Of a stretch of 64,000 bases of DNA, positions 9,044 through 18,449 are shown in pieces. The notes under the pieces were generated by a model. The model was not told the origin of the DNA. It ran no database searches and saw only the letters and a program-made list of their open reading frames with translations. The stretch lies in contig NZ_FQZD01000004.1 of assembly GCF_900141835.1 (NCBI RefSeq), positions 310,001 to 374,000 on the forward strand. Direction: 5' to 3'. Source of the stretch: Propionispora hippei DSM 15287 (GTDB lineage Bacteria; Bacillota; Negativicutes; Propionisporales; Propionisporaceae). Each line of letters begins with the position of its first letter. Positions within the stretch are counted from its first letter, which is position 1. The position numbers were made by a program, and so were the translations under genes.

Positions 9044-9499
9044 TTATCGGACATCGTCTTCTTCCGCATTTTTTACCATTTCCAGTTGAGCCTGCAGCAG
9101 TGTTCTGATACGGGTGCGAAAAATCTGTGCCTGTTTTTGAAGTTCTTCATACTCACCACTCATTTTCCGCACCTTACCCATAGCCTCTTCAATCATTTTT
9201 TGCGCTTTGATTTCCGTTTCCTTAATCAATAATTCCGTTTCTTTTTTAGCATTTAACTTTACTTCTTCTGCCGTTTCTTGCGCAATCATCAGTGTATTAT
9301 GCAAGGTGTTTTCCATATTCTGAAAATGTTCCAGTTTACTGTTTAGACGATCTAAGGATTCCTTGATTTCGATATTTTCCCGGTATAGCTGTTCATAATC
9401 TTTAATCACCCGGTCTAAAAACTCATCCACTTCTTCTTCGTTATAGCCACGGAAGCTGCGTTTGAATTCCTGATTATGAATGTCTAAGGGTGTTAGCAT
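9044..9499 (-). CDS. divIVA: Cell-division and polarity protein DivIVA
   Basis: A 151-residue coiled-coil protein. The conserved membrane-binding N terminus [20 protein letters not shown] is followed by long heptad-rich helices (about 25-145). DivIVA senses negative membrane curvature at poles and septa and recruits Min proteins and other partners. The window also has minCDE, so pole and site selection may use both systems. GGAGGTGG precedes the ATG. Last gene of the sepF-ylmH-divIVA cluster. Confidence 0.93.
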   Translation of the reverse strand: MLTPLDIHNQEFKRSFRGYNEEEVDEFLDRVIKDYEQLYRENIEIKESLDRLNSKLEHFQNMENTLHNTLMIAQETAEEVKLNAKKETELLIKETEIKAQKMIEEAMGKVRKMSGEYEELQKQAQIFRTRIRTLLQAQLEMVKNAEEDDVR

Positions 9500-9512
9500 T
9501 CTTCCACCTCCA

Positions 9513-10301
9513 CTATATAAACCGTTTTAAAAATATACTAGTCCGTCCCTTCTTCGTTTGCCCGATAATTTCACATACCTCTACCCGTCCACGACCGCGC
9601 ATAGAAAGGACATCACCCTGTTTCACAGTCTGAGCACTATTTTTGGCACTCTGCCAATTCACCTTGATTTTATCTGCCGCAATTTCATCAGCCATCCGGC
9701 TGCGGGAGACACCAAAGCCGGCGGCGGCAATCACATCCAGTCGCAGGGACGCAACAGTTGTCTTAATTTCCTTGACCTTCTTTTCCGGTGCCACAATGTC
9801 GGTAAGAGCAATTTCAGCCACACTCACTTTGGCTGAGCCGACATCACTAAGGTTTTCCAAGACAAATGCGGCCAATGTCCGGTCAACAATAATTTGACAT
9901 TGTTCTCCCTGCATTAGGATATCACCAAAAACTTCCCGTTTGATACCCAAGCCGATCAAGGCGCCGAGGACATCCCGATGGGACAAATGATCATAGCGGC
10001 CATCCCAGCTTATTTGCAGGGCCGCTATTGGTGAATCCACTTTTCCTAAATAATCGTTACTTATAAAAACAGCTTTATTGCGTTCAGCATCCTCATAACC
10101 GCCTAAAGCTTGCAGCACTAGACGCCCATCATAATGAGCAATGATTGTTTCCGCAATAGTAAACCCATAGGGATCAAGAAAATCGCTGATTTTATATTTT
10201 CGGCTCCGGAGAGTATTTTCAGCCAGATCCAATAATTGGGCAGCTATCGCCTCGTCCCCGCTGGCACGGTAATAACGTAAGATTTTTTCCCTTTCAGCCA
10301 T
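9513..10301 (-). CDS. ylmH: S4-domain RNA-binding protein YlmH
   Basis: A 262-residue protein. The central part has the YlmH fold ([17 protein letters not shown] and [13 protein letters not shown] regions); the C-terminal S4 RNA-binding domain covers about 185-250 ([17 protein letters not shown]). YlmH-type proteins are linked to rescue of stalled 50S-peptidyl-tRNA complexes. Its start overlaps the proC stop codon as TAATG, indicating translational coupling. Its place next to sepF and divIVA is conserved in Firmicutes. Confidence 0.92.
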   Translation of the reverse strand: MAEREKILRYYRASGDEAIAAQLLDLAENTLRSRKYKISDFLDPYGFTIAETIIAHYDGRLVLQALGGYEDAERNKAVFISNDYLGKVDSPIAALQISWDGRYDHLSHRDVLGALIGLGIKREVFGDILMQGEQCQIIVDRTLAAFVLENLSDVGSAKVSVAEIALTDIVAPEKKVKEIKTTVASLRLDVIAAAGFGVSRSRMADEIAADKIKVNWQSAKNSAQTVKQGDVLSMRGRGRVEVCEIIGQTKKGRTSIFLKRFI

Positions 10302-11113
10302 TACTTTTTCCCCAGTTCGCGCGAGCGATTAGCAGCAGCTATAACGGCATCACTTAAAGCAGCCCGAACGCCTCGTTGTTCCAGAACATGAATTCCGGCA
10401 ATGGTTGTTCCTCCCGGCGATGTAACCATATCACGGAGCTTGCCAGGATGCTCGCCGGTTTCAATGACCATCTTGGCGGCACCTAATAGGGTTTGTGCCG
10501 ATAAAAGCAGTGCCTGGGCACGGGGCAACCCTGCCCGTACGCCAGCATCGGCTAGTGCATCAATCATAACGAAGGCATAGCCTGGTCCGCTGCCGGATAA
10601 ACCGGTTACAGCATCCAGTAAGCTTTCCGGCAAATTCACAACTTGTCCAACAGAAGAGAAAATAGCAGAGGCTATTTCACCAGTACCGGCATCGGCAAAG
10701 GTTCCCAGCGCAATGGCCGACATTCCTTCTCCTACAGCTACCGGAGTATTGGGCATTACTCTCACTACCGGAACCTGGGGTAACGCCTCTTCCAGCGCAG
10801 CAATCGTAAAGCCGGCAACAATAGAAATAACGGTAGTTTCTTTTCTAACCTTGGAAGCGACATGCTTCAAGACCTGGTTAATGACTTGCGGTTTGACAGT
10901 CAGAAATAATATTTCGGCTTCCGCCGCTACCGCTGCCCCTTCCGGGGAAGTCCGGATTTGATACCGGTCTGCCAGGTAATGCAACCGTTCTTGCGAGATG
11001 TCATTGGCAGTGACTTGCTCCGGCTTGAACAATCCCGCTTTTAAGATTCCCCGGATGAGGGCTTCCGCCATGGCTCCCCCACCCAGAAAACTAATCTTTT
11101 TATTTTGTAACAA
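10301..11113 (-). CDS. proC: Pyrroline-5-carboxylate reductase
   Basis: A 270-residue NAD(P)H-dependent reductase that makes the last step of proline synthesis. The Rossmann motif is FLGGGAMAEALI (9-20). The C-terminal dimer and active-site region holds VTGLSGSGPGYAF and the family signature MVTSPGGTTIAG. The start is a TTG with AGGGGG about eight bases upstream. It lies within the division cluster between sepF and ylmH, a placement seen in several Firmicutes. proB sits elsewhere in the window (47.5 kb); no proA is visible. Confidence 0.94.
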   Translation of the reverse strand: MLQNKKISFLGGGAMAEALIRGILKAGLFKPEQVTANDISQERLHYLADRYQIRTSPEGAAVAAEAEILFLTVKPQVINQVLKHVASKVRKETTVISIVAGFTIAALEEALPQVPVVRVMPNTPVAVGEGMSAIALGTFADAGTGEIASAIFSSVGQVVNLPESLLDAVTGLSGSGPGYAFVMIDALADAGVRAGLPRAQALLLSAQTLLGAAKMVIETGEHPGKLRDMVTSPGGTTIAGIHVLEQRGVRAALSDAVIAAANRSRELGKK

Positions 11114-11136
11114 TATAGTATCCCCCTAGAGAAAAT

Positions 11137-11571
11137 TCACTTATTGGCCCAAGGCAGGATAACTTTGTCACCGCTATCCTCATGTGAGCTATATGAGACA
11201 TCAACATTGGTTGGAGCACATAGGAAAATATCGTTGCCGATTTTCTGTATCGTTCCCCCCAAGGCATACGTAGTTCCGCTGATGAAATCAATCATGCGCT
11301 TAGCTACCTCTTTTTCACTGCTTTCAAAATTTACAACCACAGGTTTTCTGTTTTTTAGATAATCAGCTACCGTTTGCGCGTCATCAAAAGAGAATGGCTC
11401 GACAACCATTACTTTCATTTGTTTTTGCGCAGTAGGTAAGTTTACTATGTTATTACTGCCGAGTTTTTTCTGTTTGTATTCAGGTTCTTCCACCTTTGTT
11501 GCACGTTCTTCTTCGGGCTCCAGTGGCTCAAATAAACCTAAGCTGCCCCATACTTTTTCCATAAACTTCAT
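11137..11571 (-). CDS. sepF: Cell-division protein SepF
   Basis: A 144-residue protein starting MKFMEKVWGSLG, whose first residues form the membrane-targeting amphipathic helix. The SepF core (about 60-140) contains VVNFESSEKEVAKRMIDFIS and GGTIQKIGNDIFLCAP. SepF ties FtsZ filaments to the membrane and shapes the septum. The open frame extends to 11700, but the ATG at 11571 has AGAGGGGG at the right distance and matches the family N terminus. Confidence 0.93.
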   Translation of the reverse strand: MKFMEKVWGSLGLFEPLEPEEERATKVEEPEYKQKKLGSNNIVNLPTAQKQMKVMVVEPFSFDDAQTVADYLKNRKPVVVNFESSEKEVAKRMIDFISGTTYALGGTIQKIGNDIFLCAPTNVDVSYSSHEDSGDKVILPWANK

Positions 11572-11597
11572 ATACGTACGCCCCCTCTTTCTGACCT

Positions 11598-12296
11598 TTA
11601 ATATTGTCTTTGCCCGAAAATACCGGTACCAATACGCACGATATTGGCACCTTCTTCCACTGCAACTATGTAGTCGTTCGTCATTCCCATCGACAGCCAT
11701 TTAAGGTGATGGCCGGGAAACCGACAGGATTCCAGTTCTTTGAACAATTGATACATTTCACTAAAAATAGGACGCGCTTCCTCCGCAGTTTCATAGTAGG
11801 GAGCAATCGTCATCAGTCCGCAAAGGCGCACATGTTCCAAATCGCTGATGCGGCGTCCTAGCGAAACAACCTCCTGCGGCGTTACACCATACTTGGTTTC
11901 CTCACCGGCGACATTAACCTGCAGCAGTATATCCTGACATGCATTAAAACTGCCGGCAGCTTTGTCGACTTCGATGACCAATTTTTCACTGTCAATGGAG
12001 TGAATCAGATGGAACAGGCGCACAGCCTGTTTTACTTTATTTGTTTGCAGATGACCTACGAGATGAAGCTCCACATCAGGTAACGCCGCGTGCTTTTGCA
12101 ACGCTTCCTGCACCCGATTTTCGCCAATTGCTGTAATTCCGTTATGAATGGCTTCTTCGATAACTGATACGCCTTGATTCTTGGTAACGGCCAGTAACTT
12201 TACACCACTATCCGGACATAATGGCGAGACCGTTCTTGTCTGTAAGGCCTTTTCAATATTTTCCTGTATTTGATTTAGACAATTCCGTATAGACAT
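11598..12296 (-). CDS. ylmE: PLP homeostasis protein (YggS/YlmE family)
   Basis: A 232-residue single-domain PLP-binding TIM barrel, like the N-terminal half of alanine racemase. The cofactor lysine is in LLAVTKNQG (about 33-41); HLVGHLQTNKVK and LSMGMTNDYIVAVEEGANIVRIG are family signatures. The family buffers pyridoxal phosphate and influences amino-acid pools; it has no known catalytic turnover. A GGAGGAT ribosome site is present. Sits upstream of sepF as in Bacillus. Confidence 0.93.
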   Translation of the reverse strand: MSIRNCLNQIQENIEKALQTRTVSPLCPDSGVKLLAVTKNQGVSVIEEAIHNGITAIGENRVQEALQKHAALPDVELHLVGHLQTNKVKQAVRLFHLIHSIDSEKLVIEVDKAAGSFNACQDILLQVNVAGEETKYGVTPQEVVSLGRRISDLEHVRLCGLMTIAPYYETAEEARPIFSEMYQLFKELESCRFPGHHLKWLSMGMTNDYIVAVEEGANIVRIGTGIFGQRQY

Positions 12297-12418
12297 AATA
12301 ATCCTCCTGCCGGATATATATATTATTCTCGAATAAACATAATTTTCCTCTAGTTACCTCTTATATTCCATAAATTATTTTATAAATTGAAAAAAATAAA
12401 TCCGGTTATGGTAAATAG

Positions 12419-12467
12419 AATAAACCTTACCTTCAACAATAACTAATTCTTGCAGGCAAGGTTTATT
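12419..12467 (-). terminator. Hairpin after pgeF
   Basis: AATAAACCTT (12419-12428) pairs with AAGGTTTATT (12458-12467), with extra pairing inside (CCTTGCC region). It lies 11 bp past the pgeF stop on the minus strand. No long T run, so a moderate terminator call. Confidence 0.5.
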
Positions 12468-12477
12468 TATTAATCAA

Positions 12478-13287
12478 CTATAACATGATAAATGCTGCTA
12501 AACGTCCTGTTTTTCCCTGCTCTTTGCGATAAGAAAAAAACAAGCTGGAATTGCAGGCAGTGCAGACCTGGCTATTGATAATATTTTCATCCTTTACGCC
12601 CATTTCCCGTAATTGCTGACGGTTAGCTTCCCATAAATTCAGTTTCCAATGAGTTTCTTCCTCCTTTAGCAACGACTCCCAATGAACGAAGCTTGCTCTT
12701 AACCGTTCAATGACCGGAGCGTCTACCTTATAGCAGCAGGGACCAATCGAAGGAGCTATGCCCACCAGACAGTCTTCGGGCTGTGTCTGGCAATACTTCT
12801 GCATTGCCAGAATTGTTTTGCGGGCCAGTAAAGCCACCGTGCCTTTCCAGCCGGCGTGTACTACGGCAATCGCCTGCTGTACCGGATCAAAAATAAGCAC
12901 CGGTACGCAATCAGCAAAAAACAACATCAAGGGAATTCCAGGAACCTGAGTTATCAGTGCATCTGTCTGTGGCAAAGACTCCTGATAATTGACGGCTCCC
13001 CGGCCATAATCCCGGGCGGTAATCAGATGAATCGAGTCACCGTGTATTTGTTCGGCTGTTGCCAGTGCTGCGGCGGGAATATCCAGCGCCCGGCAATATA
13101 ACTGTCTGTTTGTCCTGACGGCATCCGGGTCATCTCCCACGTGAAGAGCCAGGTTTAAAGAAGTAAACGGCTCGTTGCTAATTCCTCCCAATCTGGCAGA
13201 AACGCCATGTTTCAGACCAAAAGCACTAAAATGACTAAAGGTACCATTCCAGATACCCTCTCTATGCTGAATTGAGAAAGTCCCCAA
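12478..13287 (-). CDS. pgeF: Purine nucleoside phosphorylase / laccase-domain protein PgeF (YlmD)
   Basis: A protein of about 270 residues in the DUF152/LACC1 family. The metal and catalytic motifs are present: KHGVSARLGG, the ADCVPVLIFDP strand and VVHAGWKGTV, and CTACNSSLFFSYRK near the C terminus. Family members act on purine nucleosides and, in murein repair, correct mis-incorporated serine (PgeF). Start choice: an ATG at 13305 overlaps the upstream stop as ATGA, but the strong GGGAGGAG at 13292-13299 points to the TTG at 13287, which I prefer. Confidence 0.9.
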   Translation of the reverse strand: MGTFSIQHREGIWNGTFSHFSAFGLKHGVSARLGGISNEPFTSLNLALHVGDDPDAVRTNRQLYCRALDIPAAALATAEQIHGDSIHLITARDYGRGAVNYQESLPQTDALITQVPGIPLMLFFADCVPVLIFDPVQQAIAVVHAGWKGTVALLARKTILAMQKYCQTQPEDCLVGIAPSIGPCCYKVDAPVIERLRASFVHWESLLKEEETHWKLNLWEANRQQLREMGVKDENIINSQVCTACNSSLFFSYRKEQGKTGRLAAFIML

Positions 13288-13301
13288 AGTAGCTCCTCCC
13301 T

Positions 13302-15092
13302 TCATTTGCAAACTCCGCAACGCGTACAATGGTCGCTGCAAGGCGGAGTTGTCTTCCCACTATCGGCCCGCTGCAGTTCCTGCCAGAGATATTCGGTATG
13401 AAAGCCCATATTCAGGTGACTCCAAGGGAATATTTCCTCCTCATCCCTGGTGCGATAGAGATAAAATTCCTCCTGCAGGTTATGTTCACACATTGCCCGC
13501 TTAAAGTACTTGTAACCGCCTAACCGGTATGCGGTTAGTAAAGCTGACCCAAGACGGCGGTCGCCCCGTGCCAGAATGCCCTGAATATTGGATTCCTTAG
13601 CGGTTTCCGCCAATACTTCGATATTTTTATCCTTTTTCAGCGATGTCTGAATGTGCTTCAATTTAGCGTCAATTGTGGCAACGGAGGAAACCGCAAGCCA
13701 TTGGAAAGGTGTGAACGGCTTGGGGATAAAAGGATTGACGCTTAGTGTCAATTTACCGGCACTGCCCAGTTTCTTCATATACTCTTTAAACTTTCTGGCC
13801 ATCAGGATAATTTCCTCAATATCTTCATCCCGCTCAAAAGGCAGGTCGATCATAATATACAATCGTATATTATGAATTCCGGCATCGATAGCCAGGCGGA
13901 TTGCTTCGTACATATGCTCATCAGTGATGCCTTTGTTAATTACATCCCTCATTCTGATACTGGCTGCTTCGGGCGCTAAGGTTACCGTTTTGTGGTTACT
14001 GACCGCCAGGGCTTTGACCAAGCGTGGGGTTAGTGAATCGGCCCGCAGGGAAGCAACCGACATATTCAAGCCTTGCTGCACGATTTCTTCGCAAATATCA
14101 TCAATATTCGGATGATCCGAAATGGCGGCTCCCATCAGACCGACTTTCAGCTCCAACTGTTTAGCCTGCCCAATAGCTTGTTTTATTCTTGCCAGCGAAC
14201 GAATTCGCGGATTGCGGAAACAATAGCCGGCCATGCAAAACCGGCAATGACGTCCGCAGCCTCTGGCAACTTCAACCAAAAACATGGAACCAAATTCGGT
14301 GTCTGCAGTGACAATAACCGTTTGTGCTTCAAACTGCTCCAAATTCTTAATCCAGCGCCGTCTGGTGGTAGGCGGAATTCCTGGTGTAGTCTCCCGAAAG
14401 GCGATTTTGCCACTTGAGTCATAGTGAAAAGTCGAAAATCCGGGAACATAGATACCTTCAATTTGCGCCAATGCCGTTAAAAGCTCCTTACGTGGCTTAT
14501 GACGCTGGGCATAATAGGTATCCAGCAAGTCCTGGATTACTTCCTCACCTTCACCGATAATACACAGATCCACAAAATCAGCCAGCGGTTCCGGATTGAA
14601 GGTAGCACAGGGACCGCCAATGATAACCAGTGGATCGGTATCCGTCCTTGCGGCGGCCAAAACAGGAACCTTGCCCAGGTCCAGCACCTTGATAAGGTTA
14701 AAGTAATCCATTTCAAAGGTAACGGAAAACCCAATCAAAGGGAACTCATAGAGCGGGCGCTGCGTTTCTAATGTCATCAACGGCGTGTTGGTGCGCAGAT
14801 ACTCCTGTTCGGTTTTTTTATCCGGCAAAAAAACACGCTCACAGGCAGTATCTTTCCTGTCGTTAATGCATTTATAAATAATATGCATACCCAGGTTAGA
14901 CATTCCCACGTAATAAGTGTTTGGATACACCAAAGCAAACCCGTTCCGGGAACCTGGGGCGAATATTCTTGCTCCTTTTTCCGTGGTCAATTGATTTTTT
15001 AATTTTTCTTTTAAAAGCCAGGACAACCGATCAACCCCAATACATATATCTTCTAACCGAACTGATAAAAACTGAATAGACCTACAACCCAT
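13302..15092 (-). CDS. B12-binding-type radical SAM protein, TIGR03960-like paralogue
   Basis: A 596-residue protein. The N-terminal ~230 residues resemble a B12-binding-like domain (PNTYYVGMSNLGMHIIY, IIGGPCATFNPEPLADF). The radical SAM centre has C279, C283 and C286 in RGCGRHCRFCMAG. The C terminus ends in a cysteine cluster (CSDHCTRCGVC). It is a diverged paralogue of the gene at 54184-56043, but has no DUF2344 partner beside it. The reaction is unknown; RNA or tRNA modification is a guess from the second copy's neighbours. AAGGA precedes the ATG. Confidence 0.8.
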   Translation of the reverse strand: MGCRSIQFLSVRLEDICIGVDRLSWLLKEKLKNQLTTEKGARIFAPGSRNGFALVYPNTYYVGMSNLGMHIIYKCINDRKDTACERVFLPDKKTEQEYLRTNTPLMTLETQRPLYEFPLIGFSVTFEMDYFNLIKVLDLGKVPVLAAARTDTDPLVIIGGPCATFNPEPLADFVDLCIIGEGEEVIQDLLDTYYAQRHKPRKELLTALAQIEGIYVPGFSTFHYDSSGKIAFRETTPGIPPTTRRRWIKNLEQFEAQTVIVTADTEFGSMFLVEVARGCGRHCRFCMAGYCFRNPRIRSLARIKQAIGQAKQLELKVGLMGAAISDHPNIDDICEEIVQQGLNMSVASLRADSLTPRLVKALAVSNHKTVTLAPEAASIRMRDVINKGITDEHMYEAIRLAIDAGIHNIRLYIMIDLPFERDEDIEEIILMARKFKEYMKKLGSAGKLTLSVNPFIPKPFTPFQWLAVSSVATIDAKLKHIQTSLKKDKNIEVLAETAKESNIQGILARGDRRLGSALLTAYRLGGYKYFKRAMCEHNLQEEFYLYRTRDEEEIFPWSHLNMGFHTEYLWQELQRADSGKTTPPCSDHCTRCGVCK

Positions 15093-15158
15093 AAAAGAAC
15101 ATTCCTTATTATGTCTGTTGTAAGCCTATTCTTTTAGCCGGGAGTTGTCAAGTTAGAG

Positions 15159-15185
15159 AACCATTGTTTTCTTGAAACTATGGTT
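15159..15185 (-). terminator. Weak hairpin after nrdG
   Basis: AACCATTGTTT (15159-15169) and AAACTATGGTT (15175-15185) pair with one mismatch over a 5-base loop, 11 bp after the nrdG stop. The following bases lack a clear T tract. Possible end of the nrd operon. Confidence 0.4.
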
Positions 15186-15195
15186 TAAAAATGAA

Positions 15196-15702
15196 TCAAT
15201 GACTTTCGAATAGCATTTCCACGACTTTCCCGCTCCTTAGTGAGTCCGGTACGTTAATAACCCGTTGATTGCTGGACCCGCGCCAGGGAAGACCAATATC
15301 CCGCTTTTCCAGGATAAACGGTCCGTCAACCAAAACATCAATATACTGCATAACCTCCCAGTTACATACCTCATCAAAAGTATACCCCGTATACAGCCAA
15401 ATATTTAACCGGGGAGCGTTTTTTCGCAATAACAGGATGACTTTAAGGACAGCCTCTGGCTGCAGTAGCGGGTCACCACCAGTAAAGGTAATACCCTGAT
15501 GCAACGGCGTGATCTTCTTTAGCAATAAGTCAGCAAACGCCTCCTCTGTCACTAAAGTTCCTCCCTCGTTATCGAGCAGCTTCGGATTATGACAGCCTGG
15601 ACAATAACGGGGACAGCCTTGTAAAAAAGCAGCTACCCGAATGCCGATACCATCTACGATGGATTCACCAACTATGTCTGCGTAACGAATCAATGTATCC
15701 AT
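15196..15702 (-). CDS. nrdG: Anaerobic ribonucleotide reductase activating protein
   Basis: A 168-residue radical SAM activase that installs the glycyl radical on NrdD. The cluster cysteines are in GCPRYCPGCHN near residue 29-39, with FTGGDPLLQ as the SAM-binding GGE-like motif. Length is typical. It sits 15 bp behind nrdD on the same strand, so it belongs to the nrdR-nrdD-nrdG transcription unit. Confidence 0.95.
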   Translation of the reverse strand: MDTLIRYADIVGESIVDGIGIRVAAFLQGCPRYCPGCHNPKLLDNEGGTLVTEEAFADLLLKKITPLHQGITFTGGDPLLQPEAVLKVILLLRKNAPRLNIWLYTGYTFDEVCNWEVMQYIDVLVDGPFILEKRDIGLPWRGSSNQRVINVPDSLRSGKVVEMLFESH

Positions 15703-15717
15703 CTCCCTGTTTGAAGC

Positions 15718-17730
15718 TTACACATGAGCAATCCGGTCATTCAACTCACGGGATTTAGCATCATTAAATCTTTCGACTGTACTTAAATACCCGGTAATCC
15801 GGCGTACACGCCGCACTTTGACGGAACCACAGGCAGGGCAGCATTCGTTGTCAATGACGCCAAGCTGTCCACAGCTTTCACAAAAATCTATAGGAAAATT
15901 AATTCCTGCGTAACCGATGTCGCACTCTTTCATATAGCGGATAATGTCTTCCACGGCATTAAGATTATTGACGGGAGGCGAAGTAAACTCCACATAACTG
16001 ATATGGCCGGCATTCGTATATTTATGGTAAGTGCCTTCAATTTTCATTTTTTCGAAGACGCTAATGGAGTAGGATACGGGAACATGAAAAGAATTAGTAT
16101 AGTATTCCTTATCGGTAACACCTGGGATGAGCCCGTATTCCCGGCGATCCATTTTGATAAATCTTCCCGACAGACCTTCAGCCGGCGTCGCCAGCAATGA
16201 ATAATTCAAATTGTACTTTTCGGCCGCTTTGTCAACCTTGTTGCGCATAAAGGCAACAATTTCCTCGCCTAGAACCTGGGAATCCGGACTTTCGCCATGA
16301 TGACTGCCGGTTAAAGCGATCAGCGTTTCCGCCAGACCGATAAAGCCGACCGACAGGGAGCCATGTTTGATCACATCTTCGATGGTATCATTGGGCAATA
16401 ATTTGTCGGAATCCAAATAGAGCCCCTGTCCCATCAAAAAAGGCATATCCTTTACTTTTAAGGCAGCCTGCACCTGGTAACGATGGAACAGCTGTTCACA
16501 GGTTAGATTAATCAGATCGGACAGGCTTTGATAAAATTTAACCAAATCCCGTTCCGCCTTGATTGCCAGCCGCGGTAAATTAATGGTAGTAAAGCTTAAA
16601 TTGCCCCGCCCATCAGTCACTTCCGGCCCGCAAATGTTGGACATGACCCGGGTGCGGCACCCCATATAACCTACTTGATCATTATATTCTTTGTTAAAGG
16701 ATGAGTCCATAAAACTGAAAGTCGGGTTTAACCGTTGGGCGGCTACCCGGATTGCCAGTTTGAACAGATCATAGTTGGGATCACCCGGATTAAGGCTAAT
16801 CCCTTCTTTTACCCGGAAGATAATGTTAGGGAATATCGGGTTTTCGCCATGGCCAAGGCCTTTCTCATAGGCTAACAAAAGGTTTTTAGTCACTCTGCGT
16901 CCGGCCGGTGAAGTATCGGTGCCTACATTTAAACTGGAAAACGGCACCTGAGCACCAGCACGGCTATGCATGGAATTCAAGTTATAGATTAACGCCTCCA
17001 TTGCTTGGTATACTTCTTCTTCCGTGGCGTTTTCCATGAAGGGAGCCATATCGCGGTCAAAGAACGCAAAAGATTGTCCGCCGTGCATGTCATTTTGCGA
17101 GCTTTGCAAAACAATGGCTGCCAAAGCGGTTGCAGAAGAAGGACGTTTAGGCGGACGTATATAGCCGTGACCATTATTAAAGCCATTGGTTAATAATCTG
17201 CCTAATGGAATTTGTACGCAAGTCAGCGTTTTGCCGTAAAAATCAAGATCGTGGATATGAATGTCTCCCCGTGTGTGGGCCTGCGCTATATTTTCCGGAA
17301 TCAATCGATTAAGATAATAGGCTTTGCTGGCAGCGCTGGCAATTTGCAGCATCTTAGCCGAAGGAGAATTGGATACATTGGCGTTTTCCCGGCTGGTTTC
17401 CACCAGTATCTCCGCCACGGCATCCATCAGATAAGACTGTGCTTCCCGTATGCTTGTCCGTTTATTTCTATATATAATATAGGCCTTTGCTGTCTTGGCA
17501 TGGCCTTTTTCAATCAGAATTTTTTCAACCGCATCCTGCACATCTTCAACTGTAAAAGTGCGTCCATTGTATTCCCGCTTAAGATACTTTAAGACATCCA
17601 AGGTTAATTCAATTGCCAATTGCTTATCCGCTCCGCCAACCGCCTTGGCCGCCTTAAAGATTGCCTCCGTTATTTTTGCTTCATCAAAATTAACTTCGCG
17701 GCCATCCCGTTTTTTTATCTTTGTAAACAC
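15718..17730 (-). CDS. nrdD: Anaerobic (class III) ribonucleoside-triphosphate reductase
   Basis: A 670-residue glycyl-radical enzyme that reduces ribonucleotides without oxygen. It has an N-terminal ATP-cone (about 1-90), the ten-stranded barrel with HIHDLDFYGKTLTCVQ, a C-terminal zinc site (CESCGQ...CCPACG) and the glycyl-radical loop RRITGYLST near the end. Length is close to the usual 600-710. The start is GTG with GTGAGGA seven bases upstream. It is directly downstream of nrdR and should be controlled by the NrdR boxes at 18295-18342. Confidence 0.96.
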   Translation of the reverse strand: MFTKIKKRDGREVNFDEAKITEAIFKAAKAVGGADKQLAIELTLDVLKYLKREYNGRTFTVEDVQDAVEKILIEKGHAKTAKAYIIYRNKRTSIREAQSYLMDAVAEILVETSRENANVSNSPSAKMLQIASAASKAYYLNRLIPENIAQAHTRGDIHIHDLDFYGKTLTCVQIPLGRLLTNGFNNGHGYIRPPKRPSSATALAAIVLQSSQNDMHGGQSFAFFDRDMAPFMENATEEEVYQAMEALIYNLNSMHSRAGAQVPFSSLNVGTDTSPAGRRVTKNLLLAYEKGLGHGENPIFPNIIFRVKEGISLNPGDPNYDLFKLAIRVAAQRLNPTFSFMDSSFNKEYNDQVGYMGCRTRVMSNICGPEVTDGRGNLSFTTINLPRLAIKAERDLVKFYQSLSDLINLTCEQLFHRYQVQAALKVKDMPFLMGQGLYLDSDKLLPNDTIEDVIKHGSLSVGFIGLAETLIALTGSHHGESPDSQVLGEEIVAFMRNKVDKAAEKYNLNYSLLATPAEGLSGRFIKMDRREYGLIPGVTDKEYYTNSFHVPVSYSISVFEKMKIEGTYHKYTNAGHISYVEFTSPPVNNLNAVEDIIRYMKECDIGYAGINFPIDFCESCGQLGVIDNECCPACGSVKVRRVRRITGYLSTVERFNDAKSRELNDRIAHV

Positions 17731-17745
17731 GTTCGATTCCTCACT

Positions 17746-18216
17746 TTATAGCTTTTCTTTAGATCCTTGTTTCATTAGTAATTCCAGTTCGGACATAAAA
17801 TTGTTAATATCCGCAAATTGCCGGTACACCGATGCGAAACGTACATAGGCTACTTGATCAATTTCTTTCAACTGCCCCATAACCATTTCGCCAATTTGTC
17901 TGGTCGTTATTTCCCGCTCCATATTGTTTCTGCTTTCTTTTTCAACCTGTTCTACAATTTTCTCAATAACAGCTAAAGGAATCGGGCGTTTTTCACAAGC
18001 CCGCAGCAACCCATTCAGTAATTTTCCACGGTCAAAAATAGCGCGACGTCCGTCTTTTTTTATCACCATTAAGGGCAATTCCTCCACTACTTCATAGGTA
18101 GTGAATCGTTTTACACATGACAAACACTCACGACGACGGCGTATGGAATTTCCTTCTTCCGCCGCGCGTGAATCAATCACTTTGCTTTCGGCAAAGCCAC
18201 AAAATGGACAACGCAT
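17746..18216 (-). CDS. nrdR: Transcriptional regulator NrdR
   Basis: A 156-residue repressor of ribonucleotide reductase genes. The N-terminal zinc ribbon (MRCPFCG...RRRECLSC) binds DNA; the ATP-cone (about 49-140) senses ATP and dATP. Length is standard. Gene order nrdR-nrdD-nrdG and the NrdR boxes upstream indicate autoregulation together with the reductase. Confidence 0.96.
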   Translation of the reverse strand: MRCPFCGFAESKVIDSRAAEEGNSIRRRRECLSCVKRFTTYEVVEELPLMVIKKDGRRAIFDRGKLLNGLLRACEKRPIPLAVIEKIVEQVEKESRNNMEREITTRQIGEMVMGQLKEIDQVAYVRFASVYRQFADINNFMSELELLMKQGSKEKL

Positions 18217-18294
18217 AACAAAGTTCTCCCCCCTTGTTATTTTATTTGCATAAGAAACAAAATATTGGTATAATATAAAAGGTTTACCTATAAC

Positions 18295-18342
18295 ACACTA
18301 CATGTTGTGTTCCTATATATTAAATTACTCCATATATTGTAT
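18295..18342 (-). promoter_or_regulatory. Pair of NrdR boxes upstream of nrdR
   Basis: Box 1 at 18295-18310 (ACACTACATGTTGTGT) and box 2 at 18327-18342 (ACTCCATATATTGTAT) match the NrdR consensus acaCwAtATaTwGtgt at 14 and 13 of 16 positions. Their centres are 32 bp apart, three helical turns, the spacing usual for cooperative NrdR binding. They lie about 80-125 bp upstream of nrdR. Confidence 0.7.
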
Positions 18343-18382
18343 TATTCCTGCTTAAAATTAAACTTTTTTATTGTTTTGGGGT

Positions 18383-18426
18383 AAAAATAAACCTCCTGCG
18401 TCTTTTTCTGCAGGAGGTTTATTTTT
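18383..18426 (-). terminator. Strong terminator after ylmC
   Basis: A perfect 17-bp stem (18383-18399/18410-18426; arms with AAACCTCCTGC and GCAGGAGGTTT) with T/A-rich bases. It ends the minus-strand gene at 18450 and insulates the nrd promoter region. Confidence 0.9.
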
Positions 18427-18449
18427 GCCGGTATATTGACTGGTATAGG

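Noticed and set aside
12758-13101. Plus-strand frames over pgeF
   Set aside because: Antisense shadows; the minus-strand gene has family motifs.
18257-18268. Third NrdR-like box (ACAAAATATTGG)
   Set aside because: Weak match and 40 bp from the next box, not a whole-turn fit to the pair.
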